A stretch of 64,000 nucleotides of DNA. It comes from Candidatus Manganitrophus noduliformans. GTDB taxonomy: Bacteria; Nitrospirota; Nitrospiria; SBBL01; Manganitrophaceae. How positions within the stretch are numbered: position 1 is the first letter of the stretch; each line of letters begins with the position of its first letter. Where the stretch lies: positions 1,736,001 to 1,800,000 of the forward strand of contig NZ_VTOW01000001.1 of assembly GCF_012184425.1 (NCBI RefSeq), in the 5' to 3' direction. Under the pieces are notes generated by a model. That model ran no database searches. It was not told where the DNA came from and worked only from the letters and a program-made list of their open reading frames with translations. Made by a program: the position numbers and the translations under genes. Shown one piece after another: positions 19,024 to 26,698 of this stretch.

Positions 19024-20816
19024 CATTTCCCCCGGCGCGGAAGATACGACTCCACCATATCCTTGAACGACTGCCGGATCACGCCGACCGCGTCGGGATC
19101 TCCCTTGAAGAGCGACATCGCGAACGACTTTGCCTGCTCGAAGGTGATGTGCGGCGGCAGCGGCGGCACGTTCGGGTCGGTGATCGCCTCGACGACGACC
19201 GGACGGTCGGCGGCGAGCGCCTCCTCCCAGGCGGGGCCGACGGCGTCGGGCGAATCGACCCGGATCCCCTTCAGGCCGATCGACTCCGCGTAGCCCGCAT
19301 AGGGAAAATCGGGAACGTTTTGGGACGCCTCGAACTTGGTGTCGCCGACCAAGACCCGCTGCTCCCAGGTGACCTGGTTCAGGTCGTGGTTGTTGAGAAC
19401 CAGAACGATGAGCTGTGGATTGCGCCACTCCTTCCAATATTTCGCGACGGTGATCAGCTCGTTGTTCCCGGCCATCTGCATCGATCCGTCGCCGACCAGC
19501 GCGAAGACCGGCCGGTCGGGGAAGGCGAACTTGGCGGCGATGGCGTAGGGGACCCCCGGTCCCATCGTCGCGAGCGTTCCCGAGACCGAGCCCATCATCC
19601 CGCGCCGGAGCTTGATGTCGCGGGCATACCAGTTGGTGACCGAGCCGGTGTCGCAGGCGATGATTGCATTGTCCGGCAGGCGCGGCGAGAGCTCCCAGGC
19701 GACCCGCTGGGGATTCAGCGGGTCGGCGTCGTTCATGGCGCGCGCCTCCAGGACCCGCCACCACTCGGCGATGGTTCCCTCGATCCACTCCCGCCATCGC
19801 CGGTCCCGCTTCCGCTGCAAGTAAGGAATCAGCGCCCGGAGGGTCTCTTTGCTGTCGCCGACGAGGTTGACCTCCATCGGATAGCGCATGCTCAGCATCC
19901 GCCCGTCGAGATCGATCTGCACGCCGCGCGCCTGTCCCTCTTTCGGGAGGAACTCGGAGTAGGGAAAGCGGCTTCCGATCATCAGAAGGGTGTCGCAGTT
20001 CGCCATCATCTCCCAACTCGGCCGGGTGCCGAGCAGGCCGATCGAACCGGTGACGAAGGGAAGATCGTCGGGGAGGGCCGCCTTCCCGAGGAGCGCTTTG
20101 GCGACGCCGGTTCCCAAAAGATCGGCGACCTCGGTCACCTCGTCGGCCGCCCCCATCGCCCCTGCGCCGATCAAGATGGCGACCCGCTCCCCGGCGTTGA
20201 GAACGTCGGCGGCCCGGCGCAGATCGGCGTCGGCCGGGACGACCCGCGGGTCGGCGTAGCCGATGCCGGAGAAGATCGTCCCGTGCTTGCGCTCGGGGCT
20301 CGGCACCGCCTCTAATTCCTGAACGTCGGCCGGAACGATCACGCAGGTGACGCAGCGCTCGGACCTGGCGATCCGGATCGCCCGGTCGATCAGATGGCGA
20401 ACCTGCGCCGGATCGGTCGCCATGTGGACATATTCGTGCGCCACATCTTTGAAGAGGGTGATCAGATCGACCTCCTGCTGATAGTGCCCGCCGAGGGCGG
20501 TCCGCGCCTGCTGTCCGACGATCGCCACCACCGGCTGGTGGTCGAGCTGGGCGTCGTAGAGGCCGTTGAGCAGATGGATCGCTCCCGGTCCGGAGGTGGC
20601 GAGACAGACGCCGACCTCGCCGGTGAACTTGGCATGCGCGCAGGCCATGAAGGCGGCCATCTCTTCGTGCCGGACCTGGACGAACGCCATCGAATCGGAG
20701 GCGCGGTTGAGCGCCCCCATGATGCCGTTGATGCCATCGCCGGGATAGCCGTAGATCCGTTTGATCCCCCAGTCCAAAAGCCGTTTCACCATAAAATCGC
20801 TGACCGTCTCAGCCAT
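19023..20816 (-). CDS. Thiamine-pyrophosphate enzyme (pyruvate oxidase / acetolactate synthase-like)
   Basis: A 597-residue TPP enzyme with the three standard domains. The PYR domain has YGYPGDGINGIMGAL and the activating Glu in VRHEEMAAFMACAHAKFTG. The middle domain has a possible nucleotide-binding fold (VAILIGAGAMGAADEV). The PP domain has the TPP/Mg motif ALVGDGSMQMAGNN, with VLNNHDLNQVTWEQ after it. It is closest in layout to PoxB-type pyruvate:quinone oxidases and related TPP-requiring proteins. The amphipathic C-terminal membrane-binding peptide of PoxB is not obvious. It would decarboxylate pyruvate or another 2-oxo acid. It is the first enzyme of the run that continues with the enolase-family gene, DoxX and the FAD dehydrogenase. 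Confidence 0.88.
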   Translation of the reverse strand: MAETVSDFMVKRLLDWGIKRIYGYPGDGINGIMGALNRASDSMAFVQVRHEEMAAFMACAHAKFTGEVGVCLATSGPGAIHLLNGLYDAQLDHQPVVAIVGQQARTALGGHYQQEVDLITLFKDVAHEYVHMATDPAQVRHLIDRAIRIARSERCVTCVIVPADVQELEAVPSPERKHGTIFSGIGYADPRVVPADADLRRAADVLNAGERVAILIGAGAMGAADEVTEVADLLGTGVAKALLGKAALPDDLPFVTGSIGLLGTRPSWEMMANCDTLLMIGSRFPYSEFLPKEGQARGVQIDLDGRMLSMRYPMEVNLVGDSKETLRALIPYLQRKRDRRWREWIEGTIAEWWRVLEARAMNDADPLNPQRVAWELSPRLPDNAIIACDTGSVTNWYARDIKLRRGMMGSVSGTLATMGPGVPYAIAAKFAFPDRPVFALVGDGSMQMAGNNELITVAKYWKEWRNPQLIVLVLNNHDLNQVTWEQRVLVGDTKFEASQNVPDFPYAGYAESIGLKGIRVDSPDAVGPAWEEALAADRPVVVEAITDPNVPPLPPHITFEQAKSFAMSLFKGDPDAVGVIRQSFKDMVESYLPRRGK

Positions 20817-20856
20817 GAAAACCCCTCCTCATCATTGAGATTGACGATGTTGTCGA

Positions 20857-21237
20857 TTATTCGTTGCCGGCGTATGCGATGGTCGTGAGCAGCGCATTCT
20901 CCGCTTGGCGCGAGTCGAGCCGGGTGTGCTGGACGACGATCGGGACGTCCGAGTCGAAGACGCTGGCGTAGTCGGTGTCGCGCGGGATCGGCTCCGGATC
21001 GTTCAGGTCGTTGAAGCGAAGATGCCGGGTGCGCCGGGCGGGGACCGTCACCCGGTAGGGTCCGACCGGCTCCCGATCGGCGTAATAGATCGTGATCTCC
21101 ACGTGCGCCTCTTGATCGGCGGTATTGAGAATACAGGCCGTCTCATGGCTGGTGAACTGCGGCTCCGGCCCGTGACTCCAGCCGGGGATGTACCCCTCCG
21201 CAATCGCCCAATGTCTTTTTCCGATGGGTGAGCGCAT
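20857..21237 (-). CDS. Anabaena sensory rhodopsin transducer (ASRT)-family protein
   Basis: A 126-residue soluble protein with unmistakable ASRT-family motifs: GKRHWAIAEGYIP, PEPQFTSHETACILN, YYADREPVGPYRVTVPARRT and DVPIVVQHTRLDSRQAENAL. Length equals that of the Anabaena protein, which binds a microbial rhodopsin. No rhodopsin gene is in the window, and family members occur widely in bacteria without rhodopsins, so here it may be a small beta-sandwich ligand-binding or regulatory protein. It lies 40 bases upstream of the TPP enzyme on the same strand and could head that operon. Confidence 0.9.
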   Translation of the reverse strand: MRSPIGKRHWAIAEGYIPGWSHGPEPQFTSHETACILNTADQEAHVEITIYYADREPVGPYRVTVPARRTRHLRFNDLNDPEPIPRDTDYASVFDSDVPIVVQHTRLDSRQAENALLTTIAYAGNE

Positions 21238-21484
21238 CTCTTCCTTAGGCGCTTGTTGTTGTGAAAGCCGGCTTTCATTCTATGCGGCCCGGCTCCCGAT
21301 AAGAAAAATTGTATAGAGACCGGCGGCGGCGATGCAATCATCCATCCGGATGATCTCCATTCGCGGAAGCGTGTGGCGCGTCGGCGCCCAATTCGGGGTC
21401 CGCCTGCCGCCGATCCGAATTGAAGCAAAAGATCGGATCGGTTACACTGGAAAAATCAATCACCTGTGAGTGGAGGAGATCGCG

Positions 21485-21937
21485 ATGAAGGAAAAAGCGC
21501 CCGATTTGACGAAAGCGTTTCCGAGAAGCCCCAAAGAGAAGCTCGGCGGCTACGCGCATCTGGCCCGGATGGCCGACAAGGCGCGGGCGAAGGGGGCGGG
21601 CACCCTGGGAGAGTATCTCTATCCCTGTCCGCTTGATCAGGCGCTCTTGAAATTTCTCGGCCTCGACGGAGATCTGTTCCAGAAAGCGGCGGTCGAGCTG
21701 GGGGATCAGGATCTCCTGAAGTGGTTTCAGCACAACGCCAAGGTCCATACGCCCGAGCAGATCGATGCCTGGAATCGGGAGTTTTTGAGCCGGACCCCGC
21801 AGGACGAGGAGAGCCGCTGGCGATTCCTCAAAACGCGGGAGCGGGTCGCCCCCAACCGGACCGACGTCACGAGCTGGATCGATCTGCTCGATCTGGAAGA
21901 GGGAAGGGAAGTGCCTCAGAGGACGGTGAAGCGTTAA
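21485..21937 (+). CDS. DUF5069 family protein
   Basis: A 150-residue cytoplasmic protein. It opens with a conserved LTKAFPRSPKEKLGGYAHLA segment and continues through ADKARA...LGEYLYPCPLDQALLKFLGL, the pattern of the DUF5069 family. No catalytic motif is evident. The ATG at 21485 has GGAGG about seven bases upstream. It is followed by a short repetitive spacer (about 21938-21990) and then thiI. Function unknown. Confidence 0.8.
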   Translation: MKEKAPDLTKAFPRSPKEKLGGYAHLARMADKARAKGAGTLGEYLYPCPLDQALLKFLGLDGDLFQKAAVELGDQDLLKWFQHNAKVHTPEQIDAWNREFLSRTPQDEESRWRFLKTRERVAPNRTDVTSWIDLLDLEEGREVPQRTVKR

Positions 21938-22021
21938 GAGCGAAGCGTGGAGAGTAGGGGGTGAAGCGTGCGCCACTCTCTTGCTGGTTTTCGTTCTCCG
22001 CCCATGTTATGATGCCCCGTT

Positions 22022-23203
22022 ATGTCAAAAATGCCACCCAACAGTTTAGTCGTTCACTACCACGAGATTGCCCTCAAAGGGGATAACCGTCCGCTCTTTG
22101 TCCGCCAATTGATCGAAAACATTCAACAGGCCACCTTGCGCCTCGGCGTTCAAAAAATCGTCGCGCCGCGGGGAAGAATTATCCTTTTCCTGGAGGAGGG
22201 GGCGAATTGGACGGAGATCGTCGGACGGCTTAAATCTGTTTTTGGGATCGCCAACTATTCACCCGCCTGGCGGCGGTCGACCGGTTACGAAGCGATTGAA
22301 GAGACCATCGCCGCGCTGATTCCCGAAAAAGCCTTTGCGAGCTTTCGAATGTCGGCGCGGCGCGGAGACAAAAGCTACCCGATCCGGTCGCAGGAGTTGA
22401 ATGAGCGACTGGGCCGATTTGTAGAAGAGAAGAGCGGCGCGCGGGTCGATCTGGAAAATCCGGAGCGGACCTTTCACGTCGAAATCCTTCCGAGGGAGGC
22501 GTTGATCTATACGGAGAAACATCGCGGACCCGGCGGGCTTCCGGTCGGCGTCTCCGGCCCGGTCGCCGCGTTGATCTCCGGCGGGATCGACTCTCCCGTC
22601 GCCTCCTACCAGATGATGAAGCGGGGATGCACCGTCTCCTTCATCCACTTTCATAGTTACCCCTTCGTCACCAAGGCTTCTTGGGAGAAGGCGGAGGAAC
22701 TGGTGGAGCATCTCACGGCGTATCAGTTCCACTCGCGGCTTTATGCCGTTCCCTTCGGAGAGGTCCAGCGCCAGATCGTCACGAGCGCCCCCCCGGCCCT
22801 TCGGGTCGTCCTCTACCGCCGGTTCATGGTTCGGATCGCCCAGGAATTGGCGCGGCGGGAGGGGGCCAAAGCGCTCTTGACCGGGGAGAGCGTGGGGCAG
22901 GTCGCCTCGCAGACGCTGGAGAATCTCGCCGTGATTGAGGAAGTGGCCGCGCTTCCGATCCTCCGCCCCCTGATCGGCTTCAACAAAGATGAGATTATTA
23001 CCGTGGCGCAGGAGATCGGAACCTATCCGATTTCGATTCAGCCCGATCAAGACTGCTGCCGTCTCTTCATCCCGCCGCACCCCGCCGTCCGCGCCCGCCT
23101 GGAGGCGATCCATCAAGCCGAGGCGAAGCTCGACATCGACGGGCTGGTCAAGATGGGGGTGGAAGGGGTGGTGATGCGGGAGTTTCGTTTTGGAGAAGGA
23201 TAG
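22022..23203 (+). CDS. thiI: tRNA 4-thiouridine sulfurtransferase ThiI
   Basis: A 393-residue protein. The N-terminal ferredoxin-like and THUMP domains (about 1-165) bind tRNA. The adenylation domain holds the PP-loop ALISGGIDSPVASYQMMKRG (about 183-202), and a DQDCCRLFIPPHPA segment follows near residue 345. It lacks the C-terminal rhodanese domain of the E. coli enzyme and has the length of the shorter form. It makes s4U8 in tRNA with sulfur from a cysteine desulfurase; the desulfurase gene at 53.8 kb is a possible donor. The 3' end is partly repeated at 26699-26878, beyond a cassette-bearing insertion. Confidence 0.95.
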   Translation: MSKMPPNSLVVHYHEIALKGDNRPLFVRQLIENIQQATLRLGVQKIVAPRGRIILFLEEGANWTEIVGRLKSVFGIANYSPAWRRSTGYEAIEETIAALIPEKAFASFRMSARRGDKSYPIRSQELNERLGRFVEEKSGARVDLENPERTFHVEILPREALIYTEKHRGPGGLPVGVSGPVAALISGGIDSPVASYQMMKRGCTVSFIHFHSYPFVTKASWEKAEELVEHLTAYQFHSRLYAVPFGEVQRQIVTSAPPALRVVLYRRFMVRIAQELARREGAKALLTGESVGQVASQTLENLAVIEEVAALPILRPLIGFNKDEIITVAQEIGTYPISIQPDQDCCRLFIPPHPAVRARLEAIHQAEAKLDIDGLVKMGVEGVVMREFRFGEG

Positions 23204-23523
23204 CCACGCTTCGCTCTTTTAAGGGGCGGTGGAACCCGACTCCCTCCACTTCGAGCCTGGATCATCTTCCCCCGATGAGCCGACTGAAATAGGTTTGTCC
23301 CTATGATATTGCTTTTAGGGTTCCCCTTATGATATATCCCATCCGTTTATCATTTTAAAACATAAACTTTTCCGTCTAACCCGGTTCATGACTTCATGGG
23401 GTTAAACCTTCTCAACAGGTTATGAGCTGTTCTGCAATGAAAGGCAGAAAAACTTCTGTAATTAAAGGCGGAAGAGATTCTGTCTAATATAATTTGGGCG
23501 AGGACATAGATGGAGAATTAAAG
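23204..23523. other. Left edge of the AT-richer cassette block, no gene seen
   Basis: 320 bases between the thiI stop and the first cassette gene. Base composition shifts to AT-rich within about 100 bases of thiI. A short inverted repeat (23374-23407, GTCTAAC...GTTAAAC) resembles the outer ends of an attC site but is too short to be one. I see no attI site, integrase or open frame of quality here. Confidence 0.5.
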
Positions 23524-24186
23524 ATGAATATTCGAAGTAAAGTAAAGTCCGCGAGTATGGCAGTAATATTGTTACTGTTGTTCACAGGATGTGCGTCATT
23601 TTCTAGAAATCAGCTACCAAATGCGGCAAATCTTCTCCAGCTTAGTGAAAATAATAGTAAACCAACCGCATCGTATTCTTTTTCTTCTGGGATTGACCTT
23701 TTTGGGAAGCAAGAACACCAAGAAAATGTGCGCAAAAAGCTAGAAGACGAGTTTATCTCTGTGTTCAGGGAATCTGGTTACTTTGCCTCGTTGACTCCCG
23801 GAGGACAAGCTGAAATGAATATAGAAGTCCGTCTGGTCAACTCCGGAACACCTGCCGCAATGATTCCAGCCATGATTACAGGTTTCAGTCTTTACACTAT
23901 CCCATCATGGGCGACAGATCACTACACCGTTACGGCGAAGGTGACAACACAGGATGGAAAAGAGCATATATACGAGCTTACGGATGCGATGACAACAGTT
24001 CAGTGGCTTCCGATGATTCTGGTCTTTCCATTTCAGAACATGGTCAACGTTTCTAAGCAAGTACGACAAAATATCTGGAAAAACCTGATCCTTAAGATGC
24101 AGAAAGACGGTGTTCTGTCACAGAACGTGCCTGTTGGACAAACGGATCATCTCGTCATTCAATTTGAGTGGTCTTTCCACGGTTAG
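23524..24186 (+). CDS. Predicted lipoprotein, cassette gene
   Basis: A 220-residue protein with a lipoprotein signal (VILLLLFTGCAS; lipidated Cys at about residue 22), so probably anchored on the periplasmic face of a membrane. The mature part is mixed alpha/beta with a hydrophobic stretch (SGTPAAMIPAMITGFSLYTI). I do not recognise the family with certainty. The start at 23524 has GGAG eight bases upstream. Codon use is markedly more AT-rich than flanking genes. It is the first of four plus-strand genes separated by attC-like sites, which suggests acquisition as a mobile cassette. Confidence 0.7.
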   Translation: MNIRSKVKSASMAVILLLLFTGCASFSRNQLPNAANLLQLSENNSKPTASYSFSSGIDLFGKQEHQENVRKKLEDEFISVFRESGYFASLTPGGQAEMNIEVRLVNSGTPAAMIPAMITGFSLYTIPSWATDHYTVTAKVTTQDGKEHIYELTDAMTTVQWLPMILVFPFQNMVNVSKQVRQNIWKNLILKMQKDGVLSQNVPVGQTDHLVIQFEWSFHG

Positions 24187-24235
24187 GAACAAAATGAGGG
24201 ACACATCCCTATTTACTGTTGGTATGATCTTCCAA

Positions 24236-24307
24236 GCCCAACCGCTAAAGAGCCCGCATTATTTTGGTGAGGGTCGTTTCAGCGGCGGCTCAGCTTTTTC
24301 GTTAGGC
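24236..24307 (+). other. attC-like integron recombination site 1
   Basis: A 72-base imperfect palindrome bounded by GCCCAAC (R'', 24236-24242) and GTTAGGC (R', 24301-24307), fitting the RYYYAAC / GTTRRRY consensus. Inner arms GCTAAAGAGCC and GGCTCAGC pair with unpaired bases on one side, as expected for attC extrahelical bases. It sits 50 bases after the lipoprotein stop and 38 bases before the DUF4236 start, the usual position for a cassette boundary. Confidence 0.7.
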
Positions 24308-24344
24308 TTGTTCGAGGACTTTCAACAGAGTCGGGAGGAACAGT

Positions 24345-24866
24345 ATGGGGCTCCGTTTTCGAAGGTCAGTAAAGCTCGCCCCCGGTATCCGAATGAACTT
24401 CAGCGGCAGTGGCGTAAGCTGGACTCTTGGCTCTAGAGGCGCGTCTATTGGTATTGGGAAGCGAGGCACATACCTTAACTCCGGTATTCCCGGAACAGGA
24501 TTCCACGCCCGGGAGCGTATAGGAGGTTCGCGTGCGGGCAGTCGCTCAAGTGCGTCATCCTACTCAAGTATGTCTGTCACTATCGGAGTAACAGATGATG
24601 GAACGGTGTATTTCAGGGATGCAGATGGAAACCCTCTTGCAGAACATCTGATCAGTGCAGCAAAAAAACAACAAGGCGACGCAATACGAGATCTTATTCA
24701 AAAGAAATGTGATGAGATAAATGCACAAATCGAAGCACTCGGGGAAATTCATGTCGATACTCCGAACCCCAATGTAAAGCCGCAATATCAACCTCAAGAG
24801 TTTCCAGAATCCTCTCCCGCAAAGCCGGTTCCAAAGAAAGCTGGGCTATCGGCATGCTCTTTCTAA
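24345..24866 (+). CDS. DUF4236 protein, N-terminal part (frameshifted gene)
   Basis: A 173-residue open frame. It begins with the DUF4236 motif GLRFRRSVKLAPGIRMNFSG, followed by VSWTLGSRGASIGIGKRGTY and a Ser-rich linker. DUF4236 proteins usually continue beyond this length. The frame stops at 24866, but the +1 frame is open from 24778 and reads into the next entry, with charged helical sequence (LSKREKIERENQERVRQF) that fits a continuation. The break probably lies near the A-rich run at 24833-24840. Whether it is a real mutation, a programmed shift or a base-calling error cannot be told here. Confidence 0.7.
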   Translation: MGLRFRRSVKLAPGIRMNFSGSGVSWTLGSRGASIGIGKRGTYLNSGIPGTGFHARERIGGSRAGSRSSASSYSSMSVTIGVTDDGTVYFRDADGNPLAEHLISAAKKQQGDAIRDLIQKKCDEINAQIEALGEIHVDTPNPNVKPQYQPQEFPESSPAKPVPKKAGLSACSF

Positions 24867-24900
24867 ACGCGAAAAGATAGAAAGAGAAAACCAAGAAAGA

Positions 24901-25527
24901 GTGCGTCAGTTCGAGGAAGACCTTGAAAATTGGCGAGCGGCCAAACGCGAGTTTGATGAAGCCGAGGAACGTCGCAAGGATGTAATCGAACGAGGCATCT
25001 ACTCCAATGTGGAACTGATGAAAGACTTTCTGGAAGAGAATCTACAGAGCATTGTTTGGCCGCGCGAGACAATTGTATCAACGGAGATTCTTGATGACGG
25101 AAAAAGAGTGTTCGTCGATGTCGATCTTCCGGAACTAGAAGATATGCCGAGGAAAACAGCTTCGGCTCCGCAGCGAGGCTATAAGCTGTCCGTAAAGGAA
25201 ATGTCAGCTACGCAGATTCAACGACTGTACATGCGTCATGTGCATGGCATTGGATTCAGGATTATTGGAGAGACATTTAGTGCTTTACCCAACGCACAGG
25301 AATTGGTGCTCTCCGCATATTCGCAACGCCCGGATCGAGCAACTGGCCATGTAACGGATGAGTATCTTTATTCGGTCCGGGTAGACCGGGACTCTTGGTC
25401 TCATATAAACTTTGACAATTTACAGAACTTAGATATTGTTGAGGTCCTTGCGCAGTTTGATCTGAAGAGAAGCATGACAAAGACCGGTATCTTCAAACCC
25501 GTTGAACCCTTTGGTCCGAATGGATAG
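24901..25527 (+). CDS. C-terminal continuation of the frameshifted DUF4236 gene
   Basis: A 208-residue open frame from a GTG at 24901. It starts inside a charged helix (FEEDLENWRAAKREFDEAEE) rather than at a natural N-terminus and has no ribosome site. The open frame extends upstream to 24778 and overlaps the preceding DUF4236 fragment in another frame. The C-terminal part (LPNAQELVLSAYSQR...DEYLYSVRVDRDSW) looks like a compact alpha/beta domain with no motif I recognise. Best read as the second half of one broken cassette gene spanning 24345-25527. Confidence 0.6.
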   Translation: MRQFEEDLENWRAAKREFDEAEERRKDVIERGIYSNVELMKDFLEENLQSIVWPRETIVSTEILDDGKRVFVDVDLPELEDMPRKTASAPQRGYKLSVKEMSATQIQRLYMRHVHGIGFRIIGETFSALPNAQELVLSAYSQRPDRATGHVTDEYLYSVRVDRDSWSHINFDNLQNLDIVEVLAQFDLKRSMTKTGIFKPVEPFGPNG

Positions 25528-25539
25528 AAAAACGAACAA

Positions 25540-25597
25540 GCCTAACACGGTGCTACACGCGACCGGCTACGCCGGCGCGTGAGCTTGGTCATTGGGC
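25540..25597 (+). other. attC-like integron recombination site 2
   Basis: A 58-base site with R'' GCCTAAC (25540-25546) and R' ATTGGGC (25591-25597; first base departs from GTTRRRY). The inner arms GCTACACGCGACCGGC and GCCGGCGCGTGAGC pair fully except for two unpaired A residues on the 5' arm, with a three-base TAC loop. This is the compact structure of many chromosomal attC sites. It separates the DUF4236 cassette from the next gene. Confidence 0.8.
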
Positions 25598-25603
25598 AGC
25601 CAA

Positions 25604-26092
25604 ATGAAGACGGTCCTAGTTATCGGGCTCTTTTCTCTAGTGCTCGGTAGTGCTGCGAGTGCCCAGGTGCCTGTGGTCGAGCAATTCTGCTCGGGAGGAT
25701 GGGGCTTTCCTACTAACTCGTGGGCTCAGATTCACGCTGCTCTCGGTGAACCCCTCCGCGAAGACACCCAGACATTTCCCAACCCTCATCTCTCAGGTAG
25801 CCACATCACCAAACGGTCTGCGCAGTTTGCAGGCGGACGCGCCACAGTACTCATCGTCCCAGGTTCGCCCGAACGGCTGCTCCTACAAGAACTCGTGGTC
25901 GAAACGTCAACGGTTGCCCTGGTATCTGGACTTCGGGTCGGTCGCCCCCTTGCAGAATTTCAGCGTGTACTCGGAAAGGAAACCGACACCCACAACAACC
26001 GCTTTTCGTACCAGTGCGAATCAGATGCATTTGAACTCGAAGTACAAGATGGCATTGTGTCACGGGTCACATGGACCTTCTACACTGATTAG
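25604..26092 (+). CDS. Secreted hypothetical protein, cassette gene
   Basis: A 162-residue precursor with a clear Sec signal (MKTVLVIGLFSLVLGSAASAQ). The mature domain has two Cys (EQFCSGGWG and FSYQCESD) that could form a disulfide. Its pattern of an N-terminal LGEPLREDTQTFPN turn and repeated strands resembles small periplasmic proteins of unknown function. It starts just six bases after attC-like site 2 and ends 13 bases before site 3, which is typical compact cassette packing. No ribosome site is obvious. Family not recognised. Confidence 0.7.
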   Translation: MKTVLVIGLFSLVLGSAASAQVPVVEQFCSGGWGFPTNSWAQIHAALGEPLREDTQTFPNPHLSGSHITKRSAQFAGGRATVLIVPGSPERLLLQELVVETSTVALVSGLRVGRPLAEFQRVLGKETDTHNNRFSYQCESDAFELEVQDGIVSRVTWTFYTD

Positions 26093-26104
26093 CCAGTGCC
26101 CGCT

Positions 26105-26206
26105 GCACAACAATACGCTCGAGCCGACCGCTGCCAGCGCGCTTCTCTTTCTGGCGGTTCCCTCGTCACTACGCTCCGAGGCGGCGGCTCGGCGCGAGCG
26201 TTGGGA
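26105..26206 (+). other. attC-like integron recombination site 3
   Basis: A 102-base imperfect palindrome from GCACAAC (26105-26111) to GTTGGGA (26200-26206). Left arm CGCTCGAGCCGACCGC pairs with GGCGGCTCGGCGCGAGCG on the right, leaving an unpaired A in the same position as site 2. The outer boxes each depart from consensus by one base. It lies between the secreted-protein gene and the next lipoprotein gene. Confidence 0.6.
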
Positions 26207-26209
26207 CTT

Positions 26210-26641
26210 ATGAGAATTCGAACAATCTTACTAGCGTTGTTCATAGGGATCGTGGCGGGTTGCGATTCCTGGTTTCATCGTCGCATTGACATAAGCGGTC
26301 CAGAAGCTGCGGTAGCGCTGCCAAAGGACAGTGACAGTGCGGTGCTTGCAGCCATCCGGGAGTACGCAGGCCGAAAAGACATTTCTTGTAAAGATACGGG
26401 GCAGCTTCCCATTGAGTGCTGGCGGCAGCCCATTCGCATCTGGGCGGTTACATACGGCGATACAATCGTTGTCTGTTACACCGCAATGGGCATACCACTC
26501 GAAAGCAGCAAGTTTGAGCGACATATGGATGAACTCGAGAGTCTAATACGCGAAAGAACCGGAAATGCGGCAACAGTGGTGAAGGCTCAGTGTCCGGCAC
26601 CACCAATGTTCTTGAATACGAAGGATCTAAGGGGACATTGA
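26210..26641 (+). CDS. Small predicted lipoprotein, cassette gene
   Basis: A 143-residue protein that begins four bases after attC-like site 3. The N-terminus is a lipoprotein signal (MRIRTILLALFIGIVAGCDS, Cys18). The mature part has four further Cys, at least two of which flank a short hydrophilic loop (DISCKDTGQLPIECWRQP). An earlier in-frame start would translate through attC and is rejected. Family unknown. No attC site follows, so this cassette end is either lost or is the array boundary. Confidence 0.65.
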   Translation: MRIRTILLALFIGIVAGCDSWFHRRIDISGPEAAVALPKDSDSAVLAAIREYAGRKDISCKDTGQLPIECWRQPIRIWAVTYGDTIVVCYTAMGIPLESSKFERHMDELESLIRERTGNAATVVKAQCPAPPMFLNTKDLRGH

Positions 26642-26657
26642 AGCATGAACTGTTTGG

Positions 26658-26680
26658 AAAATGGGGACAGTCCCCATTTT
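26658..26680. terminator. Perfect short hairpin after last cassette gene
   Basis: AAAATGGGGA and TCCCCATTTT form a 10-base perfect stem with a CAG loop, 17 bases after the last cassette stop. The T-run at its 3' end would allow factor-independent termination in either direction. Confidence 0.5.
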
Positions 26681-26698
26681 CTCATTCCCATTTTCTAG

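Noticed and set aside
23374-23407. Inverted repeat with GTCTAAC and GTTAAAC ends as a fourth attC site
   Set aside because: The ends fit the outer boxes, but the whole is 34 bases with no room for the inner pairing arms. It is too short for an attC site and is probably chance.
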